Part shown: piece by piece, positions 25,310-34,727 of the stretch
How the letters are laid out: each line of letters begins with the position of its first letter
Position numbering within the stretch: the first letter of the stretch is position 1
Assembly (NCBI GenBank): GCA_904501625.1
Contig: CAJGBR010000007.1
Coordinates: 1 to 43,611, forward strand
From: an uncultured Rikenellaceae bacterium
GTDB taxonomy: Bacteria; Bacteroidota; Bacteroidia; Bacteroidales; Rikenellaceae
Length of the DNA stretch: 43,611 nucleotides
Direction: 5' to 3'
The notes under the pieces: model-generated
What the model was told of the DNA's origin: nothing
The model's input: only the letters and a program-made list of their open reading frames with translations
Databases searched by the model: none
Position numbers and translations under genes: made by a program

Positions 25310-26950
25310 TTAGTCAATAATTTCGTTGACTGTTCCTTCGTTTTTAAACTCAGTTTTAGAAAGACCGTTAAATTTGATTGTTTTAACAGTTGCACCACTC
25401 TGAATTTCAATAGCAGGCAATTCATTACTAATGTTAACGATATCAATAACATTAACCGTTGTTCCTGCACCTATAATAAGTTTTCCTCCGTTATTTGAGT
25501 GTTTAATTGATGCAGATGTAATTTTGTCAATTACACAATTTTCAATAGTTGCAGATGCGTGTTCATACACATACAGATGTCCTATTTTACTATTTCTTAT
25601 TGTTGCTTCAGAAAGATTAACTACTGCTGCATCAACATTATAAGCGGTTGAATTGGTACATATTGAGCCCTCAATTGTACAATTTGTCAAGGTGCTTTTA
25701 CCTCTCAACCATACACCGGCACCAAACTTAGATTGCTTTCCTGTTGGAGGCAAGTGTTTGTTGATAGTTGCACTGTAAGTCAACCCCACAATATTTACGC
25801 TATCAAAAATGTGGTTAAAGTTGGTATAGTTACCGTTATCAATATAATCACCGAAGTCAAGATATTGAATTTGGCCAGAGAATTTAACATTTTTTAACGT
25901 AACCTTTTGACCACTAACACTGGTGAAAATTGCAGGTGCACCAAGATTGTTCAATGCAAAGAGGGTATCTCTGATTTCTGTATCTTCACTGAATTTATAG
26001 TATATACCGTCAAATTTGTTTGAATCGTCAATGAATGCAGGTGAAACTTTAACTACAAAGTTTGCTTCACTTGTCAGCACTTGACCGAGAATGTTTGTTC
26101 TCCAGTTACGAGTGACCGGGATATTTGTCAAACCCGCAAATTCAATAAATTTATCACCTGTTTCGTTTGAGAAATAGAAATCCATATCGTGGATCGATTT
26201 TTCCCCAGCAAGGATATAACTCATTGATACATATTTATATGCCTCTTTGATATTGTTGTCATCAAGGTCTGCAAACAGGTTTTCGTCTGGAATAGTGTTG
26301 AATTCGTAAGTTACAGTTGTGTCACCCGAAATAGTTCCGTCAATCAAGTTGATATTATTCGGAACATTTTTAATTACGGCTTTAGATTTTTTGATTTCTA
26401 CGCCATACTTTTTAGCCTGTTCAAAGTCAAACGGATAAGAACCAACGTTAATTTGTGCAAACGGACGGGTCAAGATTACAGTCTGAGTTTCTGAACCTTT
26501 AACTGTAAATTCTTCAGTAGCAGCGAAGAATGCGTCACGATTATCATCATTGTTCAGACCTTCATAATCGATAGTCACCTTCATATCGTCAGATACGGTA
26601 TAAGCTGTACATTCGCTATTTTGAGCCCAGAATACTGCTTTGTATTTGTGGCCTTTGATGAGTGATAGTTGCAATCTATAGCCGTTTTTTGAATGCATAT
26701 CCTGCACTTGATAGTCATCTTTAACAACTTTGGGGATAATGAGTTCTCCATTTTCGCCAAAGATTGCAAACATAAGTTGATCTACTTTAAGACCGTCGCT
26801 GATAGCACGAGTCTTCATTATATTTTCAACGTTCAAGTTGAAAGATACAATAGCATCACCGCCAGCTTGTTCGTCAATCTCGTTGTTTGAACAACTTGTG
26901 GAGAACAATACTGCCATTGTTGCAATGATTCCTAAAAAAAATCTTTTCAT
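25310..26950 (-). CDS. Fimbrillin-like lipoprotein with C-terminal beta-helix domain (paralog 2)
   Basis: The 546-residue paralog of the next gene downstream has the same layout: lipobox FSTSC (Cys20), a fimbrillin-like domain (VSFNLNVENIMKTRAISDG, FWAQNSEC, NNDDNRDAFFAAT, LTRPFAQINVGS, YKYVSMSYILA, VTRNWRTNILGQVL) and from about residue 316 beta-helix-like rungs (KVTLKNVKFSG, STLTNCTIEGS, ATIRNSKIGHL, SATIENCVIDK). By eye roughly half the N-terminal residues are identical to the paralog, while the helix part is much more diverged. The Arg-Ala site is at 48-49. It lies third in the operon. It is likely surface exposed; ligand unknown. Confidence 0.7.
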   Translation of the reverse strand: MKRFFLGIIATMAVLFSTSCSNNEIDEQAGGDAIVSFNLNVENIMKTRAISDGLKVDQLMFAIFGENGELIIPKVVKDDYQVQDMHSKNGYRLQLSLIKGHKYKAVFWAQNSECTAYTVSDDMKVTIDYEGLNNDDNRDAFFAATEEFTVKGSETQTVILTRPFAQINVGSYPFDFEQAKKYGVEIKKSKAVIKNVPNNINLIDGTISGDTTVTYEFNTIPDENLFADLDDNNIKEAYKYVSMSYILAGEKSIHDMDFYFSNETGDKFIEFAGLTNIPVTRNWRTNILGQVLTSEANFVVKVSPAFIDDSNKFDGIYYKFSEDTEIRDTLFALNNLGAPAIFTSVSGQKVTLKNVKFSGQIQYLDFGDYIDNGNYTNFNHIFDSVNIVGLTYSATINKHLPPTGKQSKFGAGVWLRGKSTLTNCTIEGSICTNSTAYNVDAAVVNLSEATIRNSKIGHLYVYEHASATIENCVIDKITSASIKHSNNGGKLIIGAGTTVNVIDIVNISNELPAIEIQSGATVKTIKFNGLSKTEFKNEGTVNEIID

Positions 26951-27032
26951 CTTAGTGTAATTTTTTGTTTATAGTTTTGTTTATGATTCTATACAACATT
27001 TATGAGTCGTAACTTTTTTCTTCTTAATATTG

Positions 27033-28049
27033 TTAAGGTACCACGATATTATGATCGCCCCAGTAATCTGGATTGATTCCGACACCTCCGGCAGCCTCTA
27101 ACATCAGAAACTTACCTCTAATCATTGTGTGGAAATTTCGTTTTACCGGAACATCAATTGGTGCTGACATTGACAATTGGATGTTGTCTTTATCAAAGAT
27201 TCCAATCTGAACGGATATCGTTGATTCGGTATTAACGAATACGTAGTCGAAACCGATTGATGCTTCTGTATCAGACAAACGTTTCAGCGTTGTTTCGAAT
27301 AGTACATTTGTCTTAGAGTCTACGGCTTTATCAGAAATCAGACTATAGACGTGGGGCATAAAGCTGACATAGTAGAACACAACCTTATAATCGTTGATAC
27401 TTACTTTGGTTGATGTTTCAGATCCGCCTTTAACACGTGTTGCCTCTTTTTCTATGAAGTCTGTGACATCATTTGCAATGAACTCGAATTTACCGACTGG
27501 ACGTTCCATAGTGATGTCCAATGTGTCAGGTTGTTTTTCGCGAATATCAGACTCAACAGAAATGTCTTTAAATCCGCGGAATGCATCTCTGAAGTCGGTA
27601 CAAGCAGCGTGGTCACCTTGCAACGAGATATCTGTAAATTTTTCGGCATTATGATACGGAATCATATTTTCATTTTCAGTCAAGTCAGACCATACCATAA
27701 TGTTGTAATCTCCTGGAATCAAATCGAGCAGAACTCCGTGGTCGTAACCGTCGGAAATATCTCGTGTGAATGTAAATTCCTGAACTAAATCTCGAGAATC
27801 TCTCTTACTATAGGTACGAATAATATATCTGATTGCACCATATTTTCTCTCACTCGGAGTCGGAGTTCCGACCTTTTGTTCAATGACATCTGAACCGTTG
27901 TAGTCGTGTTCCCAAGTGGTCATATTTGTTTGGTAGTTCAGACGGAGATATACAGAAACTTTCTCAGGTTTGTCCGGCCATTCGTGAACATCACAACTCG
28001 AAATCATAAGTGCTAACGCGGCAAATATAAACAGACTCAACTTTTTCAT
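27033..28049 (-). CDS. Mfa2/FimB-like fimbrial lipoprotein (DUF6562-like)
   Basis: The 338-residue lipoprotein has signal and lipobox MISSC (Cys19) followed by DVHEWP. It resembles a Bacteroidales family found next to DUF3575 proteins, with TMTTWEHDYNG-like (here NMTTWEHDYNG), YGAIRYIIRTYS, ISDGYDHGVLLDLIPGDYNIMVWSDL, QGDHAACTDFRDAFRG and DVPVKRNFHTMIRGKFL. Members act as fimbrial anchor/terminator proteins in type V pili by analogy with Mfa2/FimB; this is inferred. Ordered RDAF, ERP and RNFHT motifs recur in the two downstream paralogs. The start codon overlaps the stop of the upstream gene by one base (TAATG), so the two are translationally coupled. Confidence 0.72.
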   Translation of the reverse strand: MKKLSLFIFAALALMISSCDVHEWPDKPEKVSVYLRLNYQTNMTTWEHDYNGSDVIEQKVGTPTPSERKYGAIRYIIRTYSKRDSRDLVQEFTFTRDISDGYDHGVLLDLIPGDYNIMVWSDLTENENMIPYHNAEKFTDISLQGDHAACTDFRDAFRGFKDISVESDIREKQPDTLDITMERPVGKFEFIANDVTDFIEKEATRVKGGSETSTKVSINDYKVVFYYVSFMPHVYSLISDKAVDSKTNVLFETTLKRLSDTEASIGFDYVFVNTESTISVQIGIFDKDNIQLSMSAPIDVPVKRNFHTMIRGKFLMLEAAGGVGINPDYWGDHNIVVP

Positions 28050-29293
28050 TATTTGCCTCCTTTCTTTTTCTGGTCAAACATATATGAGAATGTAATGGCT
28101 GCTTGGTCGATTCCCCAATATTTCTTTTTGTGGTCAGAAATCAAAAGACCATCTTTTACATTTGGGGTATTATGGAACTTGTCATAGTGAATAGGGTAGT
28201 ATCCAGCACCCACTGAGAATTCCAATTTCCAACGATTGTTTTTGCTGATTGGCAAACGATAACCGATACTCAGACCATATCCGATTGCCGGAGTTTTACC
28301 TTTGTAGTCCTGATAACGATAATCTCCGTCAAAGGCAAAGTTGAAGTATGATATTCCAATATGTGCTCCGGTGAACAATCCGTCATTTTTACCTGAGAAC
28401 CAATAACGAATTTCTGGTTGGATTGCCAAAGTGCGGAATTTTATTGTTGATTTGAAATAGTTCCAAGCTGAATAATAAATAGGCAATGTTACAGAAACGT
28501 GTTTTCCCAAATCGGCTTCCACACCGATATTAGAGATTGCCATACCCAAGGCCAGAGCATTGGTCTTCAGGTACAATTTCGGAGTCCAAACTGTCGGTGA
28601 TGTAGGTTCCTGCCATTGGGGAGTATAATCGCAAGGTTTCATAACCATCGGCATATTAACTAAATCAGGTAAGGTAAATCCTGCGATAGGCTCAATTTTG
28701 ATACGACGAATTGTGATGATAGCGTATGCATTACGCATCTCGGTAAAGAATCGTTTGAATAAATCCTTCCAAATTTTTCCGTTTTCGAGTCCCTTCAGTC
28801 TGATGATACGGCGGTCCTGAGTACCTCCGTGATACTTGACCTGTACTGAATCCTCTTGCAAAATTGCCAGAACTTCATCTTTGTAGTAAAGGTCTGATTT
28901 CTCAATTTGAGTTTTCAAATAGTTCCAAGGAATGTAACTATCGTTGCGTGTTATGATGCTATCTGGAATATCAACTCCGCGACGGATGATTTTTTCTAAG
29001 GCTTGCAGACGATTTTTTGCCAACCAACGATTCAATTTATCACTACCTTCTGGTGATGCTGCACCACAGAAATTTACTCCTACTATTTGCATAGATTTAT
29101 CCTCATTGAGTTCTTTGAGGAAATCGACAATCTCCTGCATCCGTTGATCGTTACGGGCAAACGACCTTTCAATGTTAATTCTGTTGACTTTAAAGATTAC
29201 ACGGAACTCGTGGTATTCATTCTTCTGAGAATACACCTTGCCAACGCAAACCAATAAACCCAACAAAAGCAAACAATACTTTTTCATTTGCAT
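28049..29293 (-). CDS. OmpA-like/DUF3575 outer-membrane protein of the fimbrial locus
   Basis: The 414-residue protein has a signal peptide (MKKYCLLLLGLLVCVGKVYS, cut before QK). The N-terminal part (about residues 25-150) contains an OmpA-type block, FRVIFKVNRINIERSF...GVNFCGAASPEGSDKLNRWLAKNRLQALEKI, which in OmpA binds peptidoglycan. The C-terminal half reads as a DUF3575-type beta-barrel: LYLKTNALALGMAISNIGVEADLGKHVSVTLPIYYS, then EIRYWFSG, TPAIGYGLSIGYRL and a final aromatic strand. Such proteins recur beside fimbrillin lipoproteins in Bacteroidales. It is the first gene of the operon, and a -7 box lies upstream. An ATG at 29287 is an equally good start. Confidence 0.78.
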   Translation of the reverse strand: MQMKKYCLLLLGLLVCVGKVYSQKNEYHEFRVIFKVNRINIERSFARNDQRMQEIVDFLKELNEDKSMQIVGVNFCGAASPEGSDKLNRWLAKNRLQALEKIIRRGVDIPDSIITRNDSYIPWNYLKTQIEKSDLYYKDEVLAILQEDSVQVKYHGGTQDRRIIRLKGLENGKIWKDLFKRFFTEMRNAYAIITIRRIKIEPIAGFTLPDLVNMPMVMKPCDYTPQWQEPTSPTVWTPKLYLKTNALALGMAISNIGVEADLGKHVSVTLPIYYSAWNYFKSTIKFRTLAIQPEIRYWFSGKNDGLFTGAHIGISYFNFAFDGDYRYQDYKGKTPAIGYGLSIGYRLPISKNNRWKLEFSVGAGYYPIHYDKFHNTPNVKDGLLISDHKKKYWGIDQAAITFSYMFDQKKKGGK

Positions 29294-29328
29294 TAAGGAA
29301 AAGTTTATAATTATCCGAAAATATAATG

Positions 29329-29336
29329 CAAAGATA
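29329..29336 (-). promoter_or_regulatory. -7 box of the surface lipoprotein operon
   Basis: TATCTTTG on the minus strand, 36 bases upstream of the first gene. At 19 bases upstream the element reads ATG instead of TTG, so the -33 match is weak. The 160-base gap to gpmI shows no invertible-repeat pair. Confidence 0.5.
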
Positions 29337-29404
29337 TGAATATTATTTTAAAAGCCATAAATATTGCTGTGAAATTATGTCTGATTTAGGTAAATAGCAT
29401 AAAA

Positions 29405-29431
29405 AAGACAACTCTTTTTGGGAGTTGTCTT
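29405..29431 (-). terminator. Intrinsic terminator of gpmI
   Basis: A 10-base-pair perfect stem (29405-29414 with 29422-29431), 7-base loop, then a run of six U on the minus strand. Confidence 0.9.
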
Positions 29432-29453
29432 CCTTTTTATAGTCGGATGTGTC

Positions 29454-30980
29454 TTATTTTAGAGTAATCAATGAGTGTCCTGTCATATCTTTTGGTTGTT
29501 TTATTCCCATCAGAGTCAGGACTGTTGGTGCAATATCGGCCAGCACTCCATCTTTTACTGAAGCTACATCGTCCGAAACAACAATAAACGGAACTGGATT
29601 CAGTGAGTGTGCAGTATTTGGTGAACCATCTGGGTTTTGTGCGTAATCAGCATTCCCGTGGTCGGCAGTAATCAATATGTCATAGCCGTTTTCTTTTGCT
29701 GCAGTCACAACTTTTTCAACGCAACTATCCACAGCTTTGACTGCAGATTGGATTGCTTCGTAGACTCCTGTATGACCGACCATATCGCCATTTGCAAAGT
29801 TTAGACATACGAAATCAGTCTCTGCAAGTTTGAGCTTTTCGACAATTGCATCTGTTACCTCATAGGCACTCATTTCTGGTTTGAGGTCATAGGTCGCGAC
29901 CTTTGGTGAGGCAATCAAGATGCGTTCTTCACCGACAAATGGCTCTTCGCGACCGCCGTTAAAGAAGAATGTGACGTGTGCATATTTTTCTGTTTCAGCG
30001 ATGCGGATCTGACGCATATTGTTACGGGCAATGATTTCACCCAGAGTATTTTGCAGATTTTCTTTGTCGAAGATGACTTTTACATTACGGAATGAGTCGT
30101 CGTATCTTGTCATTGTAAGATAGTAGAGCGGCATTGTTTTCATACCGAATTCAGGCATATCTTTTTGGGTCAGCACTGTTGTGATTTCACGCAGACGGTC
30201 TGTTCGGAAATTATAACAGATGACAACATCGCCTTCGGAGATTGTAGCCAGAGGATTTTGATTTTCATCAACCATTGCGATTGGTTTGATGAATTCGTCT
30301 GTAATGCCTTGTGAGTATGACTCTTCAATTGCTTTGATTGGATTTGTAGCCTTTTGTCCGATGCCATTAACCAGCAAATCATAACCTTCTTTAACACGTT
30401 CCCAGCGTTTGTCGCGATCCATTGTGTAGTAACGACCACAGATTGAGGCAAGACGAACCTTCGATGTTGACAATTTTTCTACGAGAGATTGCATATATCC
30501 GAGTCCGCTTTTGGGGTCGGTGTCACGTCCGTCCATCAGGGCGTGAACAAATACCTTATCCAGACCATATTGGTCGGTCATATCACACAATTTATACAGG
30601 TGTGATATCATAGAGTGTACACCACCGTCTGATAAGAGCCCCAGGAAGTGAACTTTTTTGTTATTGTCTTTAGCATAATTGAGAGCATCTGTCAAGATGT
30701 TATTATTGCTGATGGTATTATCTTCGATGGCTTTATTGATTTTCACGAGGTCTTGATAGATGATTCTGCCGGCGCCTATATTCAGGTGTCCAACCTCAGA
30801 ATTACCCATTTGTCCGTCTGGCAATCCAACATATTCTCCGCAAGTCATAAGATGTGCGGTTGGCCATTGGCGTTGAAGATTCTGCATAAATTTTGGTTGT
30901 GCAGAATATACGACATCTCTTACACTGTGATCACCCTCTCCCCATCCGTCGAGGATTATTAAAACGACTTTCTTTCCCAT
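29454..30980 (-). CDS. gpmI: 2,3-bisphosphoglycerate-independent phosphoglycerate mutase
   Basis: This Mn-dependent enzyme interconverts 3- and 2-phosphoglycerate in glycolysis. The 508-residue length and alkaline-phosphatase-fold motifs are clear: [16 protein letters not shown], the catalytic serine in [17 protein letters not shown] (Ser61), [33 protein letters not shown] and the C-terminal MTGHSL. It begins 53 bases after alaS on the same strand, so the two may share a transcript. It ends in a strong terminator. Confidence 0.97.
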   Translation of the reverse strand: MGKKVVLIILDGWGEGDHSVRDVVYSAQPKFMQNLQRQWPTAHLMTCGEYVGLPDGQMGNSEVGHLNIGAGRIIYQDLVKINKAIEDNTISNNNILTDALNYAKDNNKKVHFLGLLSDGGVHSMISHLYKLCDMTDQYGLDKVFVHALMDGRDTDPKSGLGYMQSLVEKLSTSKVRLASICGRYYTMDRDKRWERVKEGYDLLVNGIGQKATNPIKAIEESYSQGITDEFIKPIAMVDENQNPLATISEGDVVICYNFRTDRLREITTVLTQKDMPEFGMKTMPLYYLTMTRYDDSFRNVKVIFDKENLQNTLGEIIARNNMRQIRIAETEKYAHVTFFFNGGREEPFVGEERILIASPKVATYDLKPEMSAYEVTDAIVEKLKLAETDFVCLNFANGDMVGHTGVYEAIQSAVKAVDSCVEKVVTAAKENGYDILITADHGNADYAQNPDGSPNTAHSLNPVPFIVVSDDVASVKDGVLADIAPTVLTLMGIKQPKDMTGHSLITLK

Positions 30981-31033
30981 ATTTTGTTTTTTGTATTTTT
31001 ATTGTTGAGCTAGGTGCAATAAATACACCATAA

Positions 31034-33646
31034 CTATTTAATTGATTCGAGAATTAAATCTCTTGCTTTGATAATAGCATCTTCAATGCCTTGAGGTTTT
31101 TTGCCGCCTGCTGTAGCGAAGAACGGTTGACCGCCGCCGCCACCTTCAATTAGTCGTGCTGCTTCGCGGATTGTTTTTGAGGCATTTGCTCCGCGAGCAA
31201 CAATGTCATCTCCGAGCATAATGGTCAACGATGCCTTATCTTCATTTTGGCTGCCGATTACAAGGATAATGTTACGGAATTTTGAACGAAGTCCGTATGT
31301 AATATCTTTAATCACGTCAGGCATAAGATTGATTTGTTTAGCAATGATAACCTCTTTTGCTGCAGGATCAATTCTCTTTGAGAGCTCTTCAATACACTCG
31401 TTGATTTTTGCCTGTTTAAATTCTGTAATCTGTTTGTTCAGCGATTCGTTTGTTTCAATCATCTTTTTTATTGTAGGAATGATTGCCGAGTTGCCCAGGA
31501 ATGTCTGAATGTCAACAATCGTATCTCCGAGTTTGTCGAAGAATTCCTCGCATTTTTCACCCGTAATTGCCTCTATTCGGCGAACACCTGCCGAGATCGC
31601 ACTCTCTGAGAGAATCTTGAACATTCCGATTTGGCCTGTTGCTGCAACGTGTGTTCCTCCACAGAATTCGATGCTGTTACCAAATTTCACTACGCGAACT
31701 TTGGTGCCATATTTTTCACCGAACAACATCATTGCACCCATCTTTGATGCCTCTTCAATCGGACATTCTCTGATTTCGTCAAGTTGAAGATTTTTACGAA
31801 TCATTCTATTTACGATATGCTCGACCTGACGAATTTGCTCGGGTGTAACCTTTTGGAAGTGTGAGAAGTCAAAACGTAAACCTTGTGGTGTAACCTGTGA
31901 TCCTTTTTGTTCGACGTGCGAACCGAGCACTTCACGCAGAGCATAGTGCATCAAGTGTGTTGCCGAGTGGTTGCACGCTGAGGCTTCACGACTGGTCGGA
32001 TTAACCACTGCTCTGACTGCCGAATGTACATCTTGGGGTAATTGTTTCAGAATTGGCATAATCAGTCCATTCTCCTTCAATGTATCTATAACTTCGATAC
32101 GTTCGCCTTCACATTCAAGATAGCCCGTATCTCCGACTTGTCCACCTGAGTTGCCATAGAACGGAGTTTGGTCGAGTACGATTTGGTATGTAGTTTTGCC
32201 TTTTGCCGTAACTTTGCGATAGCGTGCAATCTGAGCGTCACATTCCAAGGAATCGTAACCTACGAATTGACTCTCTGTGATTGAAATAAGTTCAACCCAA
32301 TCATCGGTTTGCTGGGCAGCTGCATTTCTTGATCGAGCTTTTTGACCTTCGAGATTGTGAGTGAAACCTTCAATGTCTACGTTCAGATTGTGTTCACGAG
32401 CAATCAGTTCTGTAAGGTCAATCGGGAATCCGTATGTGTCGTAAAGCAAGAATGCATCATCGCCAGAGATTGTCTTGTTGGTGCAACGTTCCATTACGCC
32501 GTCAAGCAGATTCAGTCCTGTGGAGAGAGTTCTCAGGAAAGATGTCTCCTCTTCGTAGATTACACGTTCAATGAGAGTTTGTTGTGCTTTAAGTTCGGGG
32601 TATTGGTGTCCCATCTGCTCGACAAGTGTCGGTACGAGTTTACAGATAAACGGTTCGTTGAATCCGAGATAAGTGTAACCATATCTTACGGCACGTCTTA
32701 AAATGCGGCGGATTACATAGCCAGCTTTGACATTTGATGGTAATTGTCCATCGGCAATCGAGAATGATATTGCACGCAAGTGGTCTGCAACTACACGCAT
32801 TGCGATGTCGTCAGTTTGATTGACTCCGTAAGGTTTGTTGGCCATTTGTGCGATACGTTGAATCAGAGGTTGGAATACATCTGTGTCATAGTTGCTCTTT
32901 TTGTTTTGCAACACCATACACAGACGTTCAAATCCCATACCCGTATCTACGTGGCGGTTTGGCAGTGGTTCGAGTGAGCCATTTGCCTTGCGATTGAACT
33001 GCATAAATACGAGGTTCCAGATTTCGATTACGAGGTGGTGTCCCTTGTTGACCATCTCTGAACCAGGGGTCTGTTGACGTTCACTTTCATCTCTCAAGTC
33101 AAAGTGAATTTCGCTACACGGACCGCACGGACCGGTTTCGCCCATTTCCCAGAAATTATCTTTTTTGTTACCCAAGAGGATATGGTCTTCTGGAAGATAT
33201 TTTTTCCACGTTTCGAGAGCTTCGTTGTCGCGATCAATGCCCTCCTCTTGAGAGCCTTCGAAAATAGTTGCGTAGATGCGGTCTGCAGGGAGTCCGAAAC
33301 GTCCTATGAGTAATTCCCAAGCAAAATCAATAGCCTCTTTTTTGAAGTAATCTCCGAAAGACCAGTTGCCCAACATTTCGAACATTGTATGGTGGTAGGT
33401 GTCGTGACCGACTTCATCAAGGTCGTTATGCTTTCCTGATACTCTCAGACATTTCTGTGAGTCGGCAGCACGTGGCCATTGGGTCGGTGCATTGCCCAAA
33501 AATATATCTTTGAACTGATTCATTCCGGCATTTGTGAACATAAGAGTAGGGTCCCCCTTCACGACCATTGGCGCCGATTGAACAATTTGATGGTTCTTTT
33601 CTCTGAAGAATTCGAGAAATATTTCTCTGATTTTGTTCGAATTCAT
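31034..33646 (-). CDS. alaS: Alanine--tRNA ligase
   Basis: AlaRS charges tRNA-Ala and edits mischarged Ser and Gly. The 870 residues carry the class II catalytic domain at the N-terminus ([14 protein letters not shown] start, [34 protein letters not shown]-like [13 protein letters not shown]), the editing domain with zinc motif [11 protein letters not shown] and [15 protein letters not shown], and the C-terminal C-Ala domain with [19 protein letters not shown]. It is a full-length, single copy here and is read divergently from the M23 pair. Confidence 0.98.
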   Translation of the reverse strand: MNSNKIREIFLEFFREKNHQIVQSAPMVVKGDPTLMFTNAGMNQFKDIFLGNAPTQWPRAADSQKCLRVSGKHNDLDEVGHDTYHHTMFEMLGNWSFGDYFKKEAIDFAWELLIGRFGLPADRIYATIFEGSQEEGIDRDNEALETWKKYLPEDHILLGNKKDNFWEMGETGPCGPCSEIHFDLRDESERQQTPGSEMVNKGHHLVIEIWNLVFMQFNRKANGSLEPLPNRHVDTGMGFERLCMVLQNKKSNYDTDVFQPLIQRIAQMANKPYGVNQTDDIAMRVVADHLRAISFSIADGQLPSNVKAGYVIRRILRRAVRYGYTYLGFNEPFICKLVPTLVEQMGHQYPELKAQQTLIERVIYEEETSFLRTLSTGLNLLDGVMERCTNKTISGDDAFLLYDTYGFPIDLTELIAREHNLNVDIEGFTHNLEGQKARSRNAAAQQTDDWVELISITESQFVGYDSLECDAQIARYRKVTAKGKTTYQIVLDQTPFYGNSGGQVGDTGYLECEGERIEVIDTLKENGLIMPILKQLPQDVHSAVRAVVNPTSREASACNHSATHLMHYALREVLGSHVEQKGSQVTPQGLRFDFSHFQKVTPEQIRQVEHIVNRMIRKNLQLDEIRECPIEEASKMGAMMLFGEKYGTKVRVVKFGNSIEFCGGTHVAATGQIGMFKILSESAISAGVRRIEAITGEKCEEFFDKLGDTIVDIQTFLGNSAIIPTIKKMIETNESLNKQITEFKQAKINECIEELSKRIDPAAKEVIIAKQINLMPDVIKDITYGLRSKFRNIILVIGSQNEDKASLTIMLGDDIVARGANASKTIREAARLIEGGGGGQPFFATAGGKKPQGIEDAIIKARDLILESIK

Positions 33647-33703
33647 ATCTTGATATCAAATAATTTAAGTTGATTTTCGTTATTACAAATATGTCAAATA
33701 TGA

Positions 33704-33735
33704 GTTGTAAAATTACATAAAATTACCTAATTTTG
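33704..33735 (+). promoter_or_regulatory. Bacteroidota-type promoter of the M23 pair
   Basis: GTTG at 33704-33707 and TAATTTTG at 33728-33735, spacer 20 bases, 26 bases before the first M23 gene. Confidence 0.55.
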
Positions 33736-33761
33736 CAATCTTTAAGGACGATATTTTAAAA

Positions 33762-34727
33762 ATGACAAAAAAACGATACAAATTTAATCCGAAAACACTC
33801 TCTTATGAAGAGATTGTTATACCTGTGCGCATCAGGTTGTATCTGGTTTGTCGAAACTTGTTAATCGCCTTTATACTTGCATTAGTTGCCAATTTTGTCT
33901 TTTCGTTTTTCTTTTATACTCCCAAGATGGCCAGTATCAAACGAAATAACGAAAAACTAATGGGTGATTATATTCAACTCAATGAAAAAATTAACGAATC
34001 GTTTGCCCGACTTGATAAAATGTCTACTCGTGACAAACAAGTTTACAGAGTCGTATTTGCTGTAGATACATTTTCTCGTGCTGAACTTTTTATGCCATAT
34101 TCTGATGAAAAGTATGCCGAATGGCAGTCGGATAGATATTCATCTATGATAACTCAGACCTGGTTGAAAGTCGATCTGCTGTCGAGGCTGGTATATGGCC
34201 AGTCAGTCTCTATGGATCAATTGCAGGAACTCGCTAAGGATAAGGAACTGATGGCAGAGAGTGTGCCTGCAATCTGGCCTGTCAATCGAAGCGAAGTCAA
34301 ACCTCATATTGGGGCATTCGGAATGCGTCGTCACCCTATATACAAGCGATATTTAATGCACAAAGGAATCGACTTAGGGGGTAAACGTGGAGTGCCTATT
34401 TATGCTACGGGTAATGGTCGAATTGATGTTTCTACGGGAGTGAAAGCCGGTTACGGAAAACAGGTGCTGATAAATCACGGATTCGGTTATCAGACACGAT
34501 ATGCACACCTGAGCAAAATTACGGTAGTGGCTGGGCAATATGTGAAACGTGGCGAAAAAATTGGAGAACTCGGGAATACCGGTAGATCTACTGGACCACA
34601 CCTACACTATGAAGTGATATATCTGGGTAAACATCTCGACCCGATTAATTTTCTGCGTCGTGATATGACCGATGAAGAGATGCAGAAAATTATTGATCAG
34701 GCTCGAACTACAACTTATGAAATGTAA
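33762..34727 (+). CDS. Membrane-anchored M23 metallopeptidase (first of a coupled pair)
   Basis: The 321-residue protein is a type II inner-membrane protein: a basic N-terminus, one transmembrane helix (LLIAFILALVANFVFSFFF, about residues 33-51), then a short coiled-coil (KRNNEKLMGDYIQLNEKINESF) and a LytM/M23 domain at about 190-300. Zinc ligands are intact in MHKGIDLG and GPHLHYEV, with YAHLS between. It should cut peptidoglycan cross-links in the periplasm, and the coiled-coil may regulate it as in EnvC-type proteins. Its stop overlaps the next gene's start by one base (TAATG). Confidence 0.88.
   Translation: MTKKRYKFNPKTLSYEEIVIPVRIRLYLVCRNLLIAFILALVANFVFSFFFYTPKMASIKRNNEKLMGDYIQLNEKINESFARLDKMSTRDKQVYRVVFAVDTFSRAELFMPYSDEKYAEWQSDRYSSMITQTWLKVDLLSRLVYGQSVSMDQLQELAKDKELMAESVPAIWPVNRSEVKPHIGAFGMRRHPIYKRYLMHKGIDLGGKRGVPIYATGNGRIDVSTGVKAGYGKQVLINHGFGYQTRYAHLSKITVVAGQYVKRGEKIGELGNTGRSTGPHLHYEVIYLGKHLDPINFLRRDMTDEEMQKIIDQARTTTYEM

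Noticed and set aside
29294-29453. Invertible promoter controlling the surface operon
   Set aside because: No pair of inverted repeats flanks the -7 box, and no invertase gene is adjacent.
31203-33313. Long open frames antisense to alaS
   Set aside because: They are shadows of a highly conserved full-length AlaRS and show no domain, promoter or start context.
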